This document shows, in pieces, positions 10,829 to 22,900 of a stretch of DNA of 45,436 nt. Within the stretch, counting starts at the first letter, position 1. The number at the start of each line of letters is the position of its first letter. The translations under genes and the position numbers were made by a program. The notes beneath the pieces are model-generated. The model was not told the DNA's origin. It worked only from the letters and a program-made list of their open reading frames with translations, and made no database searches. Source of the stretch: Leishmania donovani (lineage: Eukaryota > Euglenozoa > Kinetoplastea > Trypanosomatida > Trypanosomatidae); the NCBI RefSeq assembly GCF_000227135.1, contig NC_018259.1, forward strand, positions 1,514,476 to 1,559,911. Direction: 5' to 3'.

Positions 10829-10946
10829 CTGGCAAGCCTTCTTTGTCACGGCACGGATACGCATCTGGGCACCACTGGAATCACCGCGTTGCCCCGTGTG
10901 TCGCGGCCGTTGTTGGCTGCGGTGCGGTTTCCGTCTCGTCCGCACG

Positions 10947-13900
10947 ATGAGCTTTGCAGGGATCGACAATTGGATCGGCCCCTTGCCGGGGCTGCGGAGC
11001 ACGCCCCCGCTTCAGATAACCCTGCTGGGCGACACGGCGACAGCGACGAGCGCCGGCGACACCGTGCCTGCTCGGTCAACGACCTACGAGGCACAGTACG
11101 TAGAGTGCGCGCCGTACCAGAAAGGCACCATGTGTATACAGGACCCGGGCGGCGAAAGCAAAGGCGCCATGGAGCTTGACACCGTGCCCCTCTCCCAGTT
11201 GTATGCCACGGGGTATCGTATGTATCGCAAAAAGCACCAGCAAGATTCAAAGCAGAACTTTACTCTGCCAACCTCCCCGCCAGACTTCGATGGTGACGCA
11301 CCGATTGATCCCCAGACGGTTGCGCGGCACGTGCGCAGCCTAGCCAACGCCTATAATAGTGTCACTCCGACCCCGCCACCATTTCTCATCTACGAGCAGG
11401 TAATTCTCGACGCTCAAGACGCCCTCAAGATGACGACAGAGGAGTCCAATCAGAGTACCGTCCTGCGAAATGACGAGGCGCGCAACTCGCCGGCCCTGCA
11501 CACTGCGGATAACTCGATAGGCGATCTCTTTGTCAACTCCTCCACTTTCGGCTCGCAGCTGCAATCCGACGCGCTGATGATGTCGGTGAGCCTGCTGAAT
11601 GGTATGCAGGCGCACGTGCGCTCACTCCAGCTTCTGTATCAGCGTCTCTTATCCGATGCAAACCTTTCCCGTGCGCTGGCGCCGTCGGTTGTGAAAGAGC
11701 TACTCACTCAGCTCGACATCTCCGTCAGGGAGGCGACGCCGCCGTCGGCGCAGGTGATGGAGAGGTGCTCCATTGCCGGTCTACTAGTTGGCCGCCGCCA
11801 CCAGCTGGACGAGGTGCTGCGCTACGCCGACATTCTGGAGCACCTCACTATCACCTCAGCCAGCATCGTCCCGGTGGCGGTCCCGCACGCGCGCGAGATT
11901 GTGCAATCCTTCTCACTTCATGCAGCGGACATCTGCCCCATCACCTCCCCGATCGACTGCTTTCAAGACGAGCCCATCAAGATGAAGATGGTGCTGGGCG
12001 AGGGAACAGGGGTGCAGAGGTTTTGTGTGAGCCCCAACCAACAGTACCTTGCCACGGTCGGCTCGCAAAAGGTAATGATGCTAAACCTCTCGACCGGCTC
12101 CTTACACGCTGAGCGGGAGCTGCCAGAGGTGGTGAGCGGCTGCTGGAATGCAACGTTCTCCGAAGACTCCACGCACCTCATCTGCACCGATGCGAGTGGG
12201 CTGCGCCACGCCGTTCTTACGACGGACCTTGCAACGAAGGAGGATCGCACGACGGATTGCGTGTCGCTGGTGACAGACTACCACAAAGGCGTGCTGGAGA
12301 CGACGCCGTCGCCGCTGCTGCCATCCGGCTCCGCTGCGTCGCTGCACATGCTAGAAGCGAACGCCAAGGCTTACACGGCCTCCTTCAGCCGCCCCTTCCC
12401 CGACTCCGTTGACTGCTTCTCCCTCTGCGCGCACGTCTACAACGACTGCGCTGGCACGCTTATTCACATCGTTCCTGACACTGGGGAGTCCCTCTCTGTG
12501 GAGGTGAGCGGCAACTTGCTGAGGCTGCGACAGGGCTCCAGTGTGTGCCGCGGTGTGCTGCCCTCCACAAGCCAGTGGTACTTCCTACACGCGCATTGGT
12601 GCAGAGGCGTGTGGGCCGTCAGCGTCAACTTCTCCATTGTCGAGCTGAGTGGGCCGCACTACACGCAGTCGCAGACAATGAAGATCAAAATGGTCGAGTG
12701 CCTGCGCTGCACCGGCCACTTCGGGTCCATGGCGCTGTGGAGCGGCTTGAACGGCCCGGCAACGGTGCGCAGGTTCTTCCAGGAAAGACTCGTCGACAGC
12801 TCCGTGTCGCCGCTATTTGTGCTCCCCATGGACGAAGGAACAGGAATGTGGCTGAAGGAGACGGTGGGGCGCCAATGCTTGTCTCTGAATACCAAGTCAT
12901 TCACGTGGGACTCTTCCGTGGTGGTGCCGGTCGCCACGACGAACCTCTCTGCGGTGCCGCTGGACGACAGGGCTCTCCTGTCCGGCCGGGTGCTGAAGAG
13001 CGCGTACCGTCTTTTTGTGATGCTGCCACCGGCGGAGAAAGGCTCCGACGATCTTGTGGCTGAGGTGGACCGCGAGAGCAACCGCATAGTGCGTGTGTAT
13101 CAGTGCCCACGCTCGTGCAGCGAGAACGCGTACGCCATACTTGGCGACGAGTCTGAGCTACTTGTCTATCAGCAGCGCTTTTCCACCTTCAGCTCTGTTC
13201 GCCTCTTCACCCGCCGCCGAATGGAGAAGGAGCTAGCGTTGTGCAACCCAAGCGAGGCGTGCCCGTGCGTCGGCTCAGCGCCATGGCTGTTGCAGGAGAT
13301 CTACCGCCGCATCTACACGGAGAGCTACGAACTGGAGCGCGTCCTTCCGGAGAACTCGCCGCTGTCCTTCTGCACCCTTAGCTCGCTGGCGCAGGCACTG
13401 CGGCTCGTAAAGTCGTCCACGCCGCCCCTGAAGGTGCTAGCGTTCATGTCGCTGACACTGGTACACTTCCGCCGTCTTGCTACGCTCAATGACACTCGCA
13501 TTTCCGACATTGCCGCATCGCTGAAGGCGTCGTGCAGCACTATCATGGAGCTTTTCACGGAAAAAGCATTCTTGGAGGTGACGCTCAAGCTCTACCGTGT
13601 AGCGACCGCGTGGTCTCTCACTGTCGAAGACCAGGCAGAGATGCTTCTGCACATGGACTCCGGCGAGCAAGCTAGCTTACAGTGGAGCTACTTTTCGCGA
13701 GAGCGTGTCCACACTGTCATTCGCCACATTGTACAGCACCGCCCAGAATACATCGTGTCGGCCGCGAGGAATCTCTTGCACCAGTGTGAACGGGAGGCCG
13801 TCAGCGATCCTGGTGAGCCGAAGTCGGCGACGCACCTCATGACGTCCTTTGTGCTTGCCGTCATGACCACTCTGCACACGCACGCCGCGGGCAAATCGCA

Positions 13901-16900
13901 GGCGTACGCCAGTCAGCTTCTAGAGCTGTTTGTCGACTACATGTTTCGCTGCAAGTCTCTCTTCATCCCTGCGCGGGTCGACGAGCAGCCGAACTCAGCC
14001 CTTCTCACCGGTGTGCTGCCGCTCTTGGTGACTGTGGCGAACGTGTGCCCGGCAGCCGTCTCTGCTGTAACACAGGAGCATCTGCTGGAGCTGTGTGACC
14101 GTCTGCGGGCGGTTCAGACGAGTCCAGAGCAGGTGGTCGGCTTTTCTACCCGCGAGGCGTACGACATGTACGTGCCAAACAAGGAAGACAATGGCATCTG
14201 GCGTCTGTGCCTCGACTTTTCCACCGCACGAAGCGTGTCTCTCATCAAGGAGGCCAGCAGCCCACCAGTGTTTGTGGTGCAGTCGGACGCGCAGAACGGC
14301 AAACCTGACAACACGGTGATGGACGAGTCGAGCTCCTTCAAGAAGCTGGACGGCGGCGTGCTCCACATTCACGGTAGAGGAGAAAACAGCTTTACGGCCA
14401 TCGCGCAGTACGAATTTTTGCTTGACGTCTCCCTGGCCTCCGTGATGCGAGAGGCAATCTTGCGAGTGCTGCTGGCCGCCGCAGCGGAGCTGATGCAGAA
14501 GCCACCGACGTCCTCCGAGATCGTCATTGCCCCGCTGTTTCGCTACGGACTTACCACGAGTGTACTGACCGCCCACAACGTCCATACACATGGTGTGCCA
14601 CACGAAAACATCTTCGACTTTCCGCTGCGTGTTCTGGAGGACAGGGACGAGGGAAAGGAGTTTGTCGATGAGGTGAGTAAGGCGATGCGAGGTTCCATTT
14701 TGCCATCGATGCGGCCCGCCATCCGAGCGCTGCTGTCCATTCTTCTGCACTGCGGGCTGACCCGCGGACAAGCAGAGGACGAACTGAAGCTGCGATGGTT
14801 CAGCGGGGAGTGGAGCACGAAGCTGCAGGGCACCACGAAGACGCAAACGATCGTCTTCCTCACATCGCTAGCGCGCTGGATGATGGAGTGCGTTTTCTTC
14901 GAAGGCGACGGCGCGACACCAATGTGTGGCCGCCGCACCTCAGTTCGGCTCGAGAACTCCCTGAACGGCTCGAGGTCACTGTCAGAGCGGCGGGGATCGA
15001 CGAGCTCGCGCCGCAGCGTCGTGAAGCTGTCCTCGCAGAACGACTCGCTAGAGCAGGTGCGCGTGTTGCTGGCGAAGGGGATTACCCCATTAATGATTCA
15101 AGAGGACTTGATCAGCCGCGCACGCGCGGCGCAGAACATCGAAAAGGGGCTCCGGTTGCTGTCGCGTCTGCTGCAGATCGACCCGGCCAACCTCACAGAG
15201 GACTTTCTCACGAGAGCGCTGCGCGTGCTGTATGCCTTCACGTGCACTGACAACTGCCAGCACTTCACGGAAGTGTTGTGCGGCGCCGGGGTCGATGCGG
15301 AGACGGCTGTCCGTCGTGCCTTTCACGGCGCACTGCACAGCTTCTTTGCGGTACTCAAGAGCTCCTCGAGCACGGTTGGGTACCGGGCTGCCTTGACACA
15401 GAAGGCCTTCCAAGGGCGCGCGCTCATGCTGTTCCACGCCATTTTGTGTCTCCCATGGGATGAGGCAGACTGCGAAGAGTTCAAGCGGAGCTTCGAGACG
15501 GATAACGACATTCTGAAGTTCTTGGAGAGCCAGATGGGCTCGCCCACGGCGCTGGCAGCGCTGACATCGCCGTGGCGCCTGCGGCACGAGGCATCTCGTC
15601 CTGCTGAGGACGTGACGGCGGATCAGGAGCAGGCAGTGCGGACGGAGCTCCTTGGCGCGGCTGATTTTACCTCCCTCAGCCGCGTCTTTCCGAACGACTT
15701 TTCTGTTGTCATTCCGACCATTCAAACGGCTCGGTCGCAGTTCGGCGTCGTGATGGAGAAGGGCTCTGGCGCCGCCGTGCTGGTGCGCGCTGACGAGGGG
15801 TGGCAGCTTAACTGGAAAGAGGGGGTCCCGCGGGTTTACTACTACGAGGTAAAGATTAACTCTCCCATCAACAAGTTTGACGTGGGTGTGCAGCTGCCGC
15901 GCACGGAGCTCGCCGTCCGCGGCGAGGACCTGTTTCTCTCGTACAGTAGTCTTGGGGACGTTCACTGGGGCGAGCAGGCGCAGCTGCCGCCTTTCACAGA
16001 GGGTGACACCGTCGGTTGCGGTATCGTGGCCACTTCACGTCTTCTATTCTACACGCTCAACGGCCGCTTTCTATCCTTTGCGGGGCGCGTCAACGTGCCC
16101 ACGAACGCCAACGCGGACAGCGCGCTGCTGTACCCCGTCATCTCCTTCGATGATCGAAGCATGGTGCGCGTCGTAGTGAACTTCGGAATCGTTCCTTTCG
16201 CGTATGACTACCGCCAGCTGCACCCGGCGCTGACAATCGAGAAAGGCCCGACTTGGTACCGCATCACCTCGACGGCGGAGATGGTGCTGCACTACCTCAC
16301 GGCTCGTGTGTGCGCTGTGCAGGAGTCGAAGAGCCACAGCGCCCGTGGCGCGCTGACGCAGGTGTGTGATGTGGTATGTCGCCATGTGAACAGCGTCACT
16401 TCATCACTCATGAATATTGGCATTGGCGGCTCCTCGAATAGCAACTCGACGACGCGCGTGCAGCAGGCTGTAGCGCTGACCGTCGCCGAATACTCCATCA
16501 TGGTGCTCATTTCCACCATTCGACACATCGCCACGCACGGTATTCTGCTGAGCGAGCACATCAGTAACATGGTGTTCGACGCCGTCTCTATTCTTATGCT
16601 GCTACCCCTGCATTCTGTCCAGATCGCGACGATTGGATTACTGCCGGACGTCATTGTGCACGTCAAAGAGGTCCCCGACGGCAAGGCGGCGGGGAATTTG
16701 GTGTCTACCCTGTTTGAGAACGCTAACTGCGCCACCGATAGCGAGGACGTAATCCCGTTCGTACCGATGTGGTGCGAGTGCGACGCAAGTGCGATGGCGA
16801 TCGTGAACGTGCAGAACGCGCACATGCTGCAGGATGCGCAGCGCAGCATTGTGCTGGGCAACGTGCTGCCCCGCACAGGAATGGTGTCCTTCTCTGTCAA

Positions 16901-19900
16901 GGTGGTGAGGCGTAACATGTCGAAGGGGCACTCGCTGAAAGGCGGTTACTTTATCGGAGTGTCCGTGGCGGGGCTGAGCCCGCTGACGCCGACGAGCAAC
17001 TCGCAGAGCTGGAAGGCCGTGAACCCTCCTATTGTGTGGGCCATCCAGGACACCTCGCCGCAGCTGCCGCATGCCACGAACCCCACCGTCAAGCTCAACA
17101 ACTTCCAGCGCACCTTCGGCAACGCCGACGTCATTCGAGTTGTGGTAGATCGCGACAAGCGGTGCATCGACTTCTACCGCGAGGGCGAGTTCCTGAAGAC
17201 GCTGTTCAGCAACATTCCAGAGGACATTGATCTGGTGCCGTTTGTGCAGCTTTACAATGACGACGCCGCCGCCGCGATTAGCGCCGGTACCATGACAGCC
17301 CCAATCACCGGGCCAATGCTGCTCGGCGCGGCTTCGGCCGATGTGCTGCGCTCTATGCTCACACTCGACCCTTTCCAGTGCCTTGTCGCGCAGCGTCTGT
17401 GCGAGGAGCTTAGTTTCCAGCGGTTCCCTAAGGTGACGCTGCTGATCTTCAAAAGCGTGCCGGACCCGCGTCTGCTGCAACTACGTAGCTCGGTGGGCGA
17501 GGAAGTGACGGTGACGGTGTCGCGGCTGAACGATTTGCGCTGCAAGTTCACGCTCGGCGACAAGGCGAACTACGAGCATCTCTACAACATGCGCACACCG
17601 GCCAAGCCGCGGACGGTGTGTACCTTTGACATTATTTTGCCGACCTCGCGCCTGACGGGGCTGTCGCGCTGCATCGACCACCTCATCGCCGCAGCAGAGC
17701 GCATGGTGGTGCCGCGCATCACGGTGGAGGCTCTCTGCTGCACTGAGCAAGATGAGCGCTGCAAGATCGTGCTCGAGGAGAAGGATCACTGGGACTTCCT
17801 TTTTCACGGGCTGCGCGTGGGCAGCTTCATCACGGTGCTGCGTCGTCTGCCCTCCATCACCGCCATGCACGCGCCACCGATCCCGCACGACTACACCTTC
17901 TCGGCGGCGCTCTCCAACCCAGGTTTTGTGTTGCCCTCGCATTACTGCGGACGTCTCGCCACAGTGCCGACTGGGGCAAAAGGGGTCTCTACGCCGTTCA
18001 TCGCGATTGCAGAGCCGGCCATTCCCACGGGGGCGAAGGTCAGCATCCGATGTCAGCTGATTCGCGGGAATCAAGGCCAGATCCTCGGCGGTGGGTACTA
18101 CTTCGGTGTATGCACGCCGAGCTTTCACTGGAAGCACAAGGACCTGAATGCACACACCGGCGAGGTGTGGGCACTGCATGACATGGATGACTCACCGTGG
18201 CGACTGCGCCACCTGCGCCCCGACGCCACGTTTCCGGTGGCCGCGGAGCCCCGCTGCATCATTGTCAGCGGCGACATCATTCGCCTTTATATTGACCGCA
18301 CCGCGCGCGTCATGCATGCCTTTCGCACGCCTGTGAACGGGGACGAAGTACCGCTCGGACTCATCTTTGACAACCTTCCGGCCGACGGCGCTCTCTACCC
18401 TTTTGTGAATCTTTTCAATACGGACGCGGTGGCCGTCTTCCTGCCTTCCAACAGCACCGCGCCGGCCATTCGCCTGCCCTGCCAGAAGCTTCCGTACGCT
18501 CTGTGCACCGCGGACGAGCGTAAGGCGTGTGATGGGTGCAATTCGAACCTCGGAGATGCGAGGGTGTCCGGCCGCTGGTTCAAGTGCAACGAGTGCGCTG
18601 ACTACACGCTGTGCTCTAGCTGCTTCTTGACTTGCGTGCATTCGAACCACAGCTTTACCATGATGCATGGCTCGCCGATCGCCTACTCGACCACGACTCC
18701 GGCCACGGTCGAGCGCGGCATGGAGGTGACGATACCAGCCACGTCGGTCATGTACTTGCGCAGCAGCGGTTGCCGCATGCACGAGGCGAAGATGAACTGT
18801 GTCGCTGAGGCGGTGGAGGACAACGCACTTTGTGCCTGGGGTCTGGTCAGCCAAGACGGCTCTGAGCCGTTCTCTGTAGTGATCGACACTGTCGATGGAA
18901 GCCCTCTCTCGCCGGATGCGCCGGTGTTGGTGGGGCTTGGCCCGGCGCAGGAGATTGTCCAGTCGACGCGCGACAAGCTGCGCGACAAGTGTCTGGCGAA
19001 CATTCCTACCATCGCGACGTACTGCAGCGACCCGTCGCTGCGGCAGCCGCTGGAGAACCGCAGCAGAGACCCGTACGGCTTCAAGCGAGGCTCGCGCATC
19101 ACTCTCAAGTACGACGCCGCAGCAGGCAGAATCACCATCTCGCGCGACTGGGTCGTCGTTGGCACGAAGTCTGTGGCGCTGAAAGACAGCGAGAACGCCG
19201 TGCAGCCGATTGGCTGCTTTGTGTTGTTGGGCAAGAAGGGTACCACCGTCTCTGTCTTCCCGGAGCGTGCGTGCACGTTGACGACAACGGTGGAAGAAGT
19301 CACCGGAAACATTCTGAAGACGGTGGGCCGCGACGGCAGCGTCTGGTTTGTGACGCGCGAGAACTGTCGCCTGCCGTTGACGCCGTGCCGCGGCCTGTTT
19401 CAGAAGAGCAGCCTGGGGTACATCTTGATGGATCACCGTCTCGTCCAGTGCCGCCGGCAAAGCTGGGACAACCGCCTTATCCGGGTCCAGGTGCTGGAGA
19501 CAGAGGAGGTAGTGTCGGTGCCACTGCACCATTACCTCATCAACGAGAGCAGCGCCATATCCGAGGAGTGGTTTCTCTGCCGCCGTGACCGCGACGAGGG
19601 CGCAACGGTGGAGGAAGGCTTCGTCATGTCGCGCCTTCTCCTCATCCTCTCCTGCCTATGCGAGAACGAATCCCTTTCCCACCTGGTCTCGCTCCACCAG
19701 GAGCGGCTGCTCAGCATGACGAAGCGCTTAGCCACAGTCAACATCGAGAACGACGCACCAGTCGACTCCCTGGACGAGATTCGGGCATCCGTCGCCTCCA
19801 CAGCAAACCGCCGGCGGTGGGCTCTAGAGAAGCGGCACATTGCCCCGTTTGTTCCAGTCCTCAACACGGACGAGCGGAAGCGGCGCTTCCAGAACGGCAC

Positions 19901-22900
19901 CCTCGTGCACACAGTCGACAGTGATGACGTTTTCGAGGTGACGTTCCGACGTGGTGAGTCACTGACGGTGCGCAACACGCGTAGCGAGTTCGTGTCGAAG
20001 GTGTCATACCGGAACTGCGTGCCGCTGAAGCAGTGTGGTGGGCGGGCCTGGTACACTCGGCGGAACGGGCTTCCGTGCAGTCTCTACGAGCACACAGTGC
20101 GCCTCAGCAGCCCCGCCAAAGCCTCCGAGAGTGTGCCGCTGCAGGACGAGTGGCTGGGCGAGGTGGTCTTCGCACGCACTGCAAAGTCGCTCACGGTGTC
20201 GCTTTCACCACACGGCATTGGCCGCGCTGACATTGCGCAGGGCACGACCGAGGAGACGAGGTTGATTGTTGTGTACGAGCACAAGAGGTACTCTCGAGTC
20301 GTGCGCCTCTTCATGCGCCTCTATAGCGCCGACCTGGAGTGCAAGCTGGAGCAGCTTGTGACCAGCAGTGGTGAAGGATCGTTGACGCCGACGCGTGACT
20401 ATCAGGATCTCGTCGACTTCCTCAACCGCGCTGCCGAGCCTGTGCACGACAGACCGGTGGCGCCGGGGCAGGAGATGTACTTTGGCATGGTCGGGTTTCT
20501 CGACGCGGAGGGGCTGCGGCTGAAAGGCGTGTTCCATTGCCACCAAGGCAAGGGTGGCACCTTCACTCTCAACTCGTGCCGCAGATTTGCACTGCTCTCG
20601 CCCGTGTCGGAGAAGTGGATGGTGGAGCCGCTGCCGGACTGCCTCGATGCCTCCATTCCACCGGCCCCGCATCGCAATATGCGGGAGTGCACCCACCGCC
20701 TCGTCGTGCTGCTGGCGCGCCACCTCTACCTTGTCACCTGCAGTCAGATTGAGCGCCGGCCCGCCGACTTCCTCGACCATATTTTCTTCTTCACTAGCCA
20801 CCCACTCGCAGATACGCTCGTGCGCAAGGACGCTGGCACCCACCAGCTGAGTGTGATGCTGAGCGAGGTGAACATCCGCATCACTGACCCGAGCGTGAAG
20901 CCGTGGGACGCCATCTCACTGGCCCGTCTCGCCACCAACAGCCTCCTGCTCCGCCCCGAGGCAATCCACAACGTGCGTGAGCACTTGCTGTGGGACTGCC
21001 TGCATGGCGTAGTGACGGCGGCTCACCGTTGCGGCCGCTACCACCGCCACGAGGTGCTTCGAAGTATCACCGCCTTTGTGCAGACGAGACTGCAGCACAC
21101 CAGCATCTACCAACAGCTCTTCTCTACGCTGTTTTCGTATGTGGAGCGGTGGGTGGTGGCGCTGCCAGAGGACAGAGAGATGAAAAAGGACGTGGCGGCA
21201 GGCATCGACCTCCTGCTCGCGCTCGGCAGTCCGCTGGACGAGCAGATGCGCAAGATTCCGGTAGCTCCCCTGCACTGCCTCATCGATTTGTGGCGGTCTG
21301 TGACAGCCGAGGTGGCGCTGCCGCGCGTGGTAGATGAGCTGCACCTGGCGATCGATCCCGAGAGCCCTCCGGTAGGCACGCTCTGCACCTTTGGCGACTA
21401 CGTCCGACAAGAACTAAAGGTTGGCAAGGTGACAAGCACGTGCGGCACGGCTGGAAAAGGGCACTACTACTACGAGGTGACGCTGCCGGATCGAATCACG
21501 TCCGCCTACGCGATCGGATGGGGAACGGCGGTGCATAATGAGGTGCCAGGGCAGCACGTCGGGAGTGACCGCAACAGTTTCGCGTACAATGGCACCGACA
21601 TCAACACACGCGATGGAAAGGAGGAGTACAAGATCCCCACGGAGAGCATCCCCGGCGCCGTTGTGGGGTGCCTGCTCAACATGGAAGAGCGAACGGCGGC
21701 GTGGTCTCTGAACGGGGTGGTGGGACACTTCATCTCGATTCCCATTAGCTTCACGAGCAATACGCCGCTCTTCGCCTTCGCGTCGATCGGCACGTGCAGC
21801 GGCATGAAGGTGCGACTGCGCGCAAACGAGTTTGAGTACGCACCAGACGGCTACACCGACCTCTCCGGCCGTTTTGCGCGTCCGGTCGTGGACAGCTACA
21901 ATCGCGACCAGCGCAGCTTGATGGACCGTCAACCCTATGCATTCTACCTACACCTTGCGTCCTTTCTCTCCGACGTGGAGGACTACCTCGACGATCAGGC
22001 GGCGCAGAACCAAACCGCCTCTCTGTCGCAACTGCCCGAGGACCCATACAAGCTATTCGTGCACGCCTACCCGCTGCTGCAGTCGTACCCCCCGTCCGCG
22101 CTGCAGAAGTTTGCGCAGGTGATCGCGGTGACAGAAAGCTGCATGGCCACAGCGAATAACTTCGTTGACCTCGACGAGGAGACTGTCACGGGGACGCTTT
22201 CACAGGCGTTCCTGTCGATGAAGGGGCTCGTCCGCCGTTCCTTTCGCCAGCGCCTGCTGGTGAACGTGGCCCCGCTTGAGGCGGTGAGCACGGTCCCGAC
22301 AATCTTTGTGCGCGTGACGGATCTCTACTCTACTTTGCCGCGCACCACGGAGAGTGCGCTGCGGCACTCCATCCTCGCGCAGCTGTACCGACAAATCGGG
22401 TTCTTGACAGAGGAGCAGTGGGCGGTGTCCCCGCTTTTCAAGGTGAACCTGCACATTAGCGGCTCTGGGCACGCCCCGGTTGACATGGGCGGTCCGTACC
22501 GGCAGCTGTGGACCTTCCTGGCATTTGAGCTGATGCAGCACCCTGACAAGTGCTACCCCAACTCCGACTTCCACCGTAACCCACTGTTTGTGTTTGTGAA
22601 CAACTCGCAGCGCATTTCCCTCGTGCCGGACAGTCAGGCGAACTCCATCTACGATCTGAACCTCTTTACCTTCTTTGGAAAGATCATGGGACACTCGGCG
22701 CGCGCCAAGACACCGCTCGACATCGACTTTTCGCCGTTTTTCTGGAAGTTCCTCGTTGACGACGAGCTGACGATCAAGGACTTTTACACCCACGTTGACA
22801 GTGTCGTGGAGGCCACCGTGAGGGATGACAACTTCCTCCTGAGCGGCGTCGCGGACGAGCTGATCCCTGGCTTTGCGGAGAGCGTCGAGTGGCTGGACAG

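Larger units (their letters stand above)
6150..10946 (+). other. Long gene-poor region XPB - HECT ligase
   Basis: Nearly 4.8 kb with no supported coding gene. It contains long pyrimidine tracts (the longest at about 8023-8102), a perfect 14-bp inverted repeat at 9099-9130, (CTG)6 at 9775-9792, and (AT)12 at 10322-10345. Open frames of 100-245 codons on the + strand are serine/proline/leucine-rich pyrimidine translations that overlap one another in different frames and match no family I know. It may be a long 3'UTR of XPB, a long HECT leader, or an unrecognised non-coding transcript. Confidence 0.6.

Noticed and set aside
10779..10946. N-terminal extension of the HECT ligase
   Set aside because: No ATG in the extension and the likely splice acceptor lies within it, so it would not be in the mRNA reading frame.
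13995..14846. Other long - strand frames opposite the HECT gene (also 15090-15965, 20205-20843)
   Set aside because: Same shadow effect; no recognisable protein.
18192..19532. A 446-codon open frame on the - strand inside the HECT gene
   Set aside because: It lies antisense to conserved coding sequence (ZZ finger and flanks). Long antisense frames are common opposite GC-rich codons.
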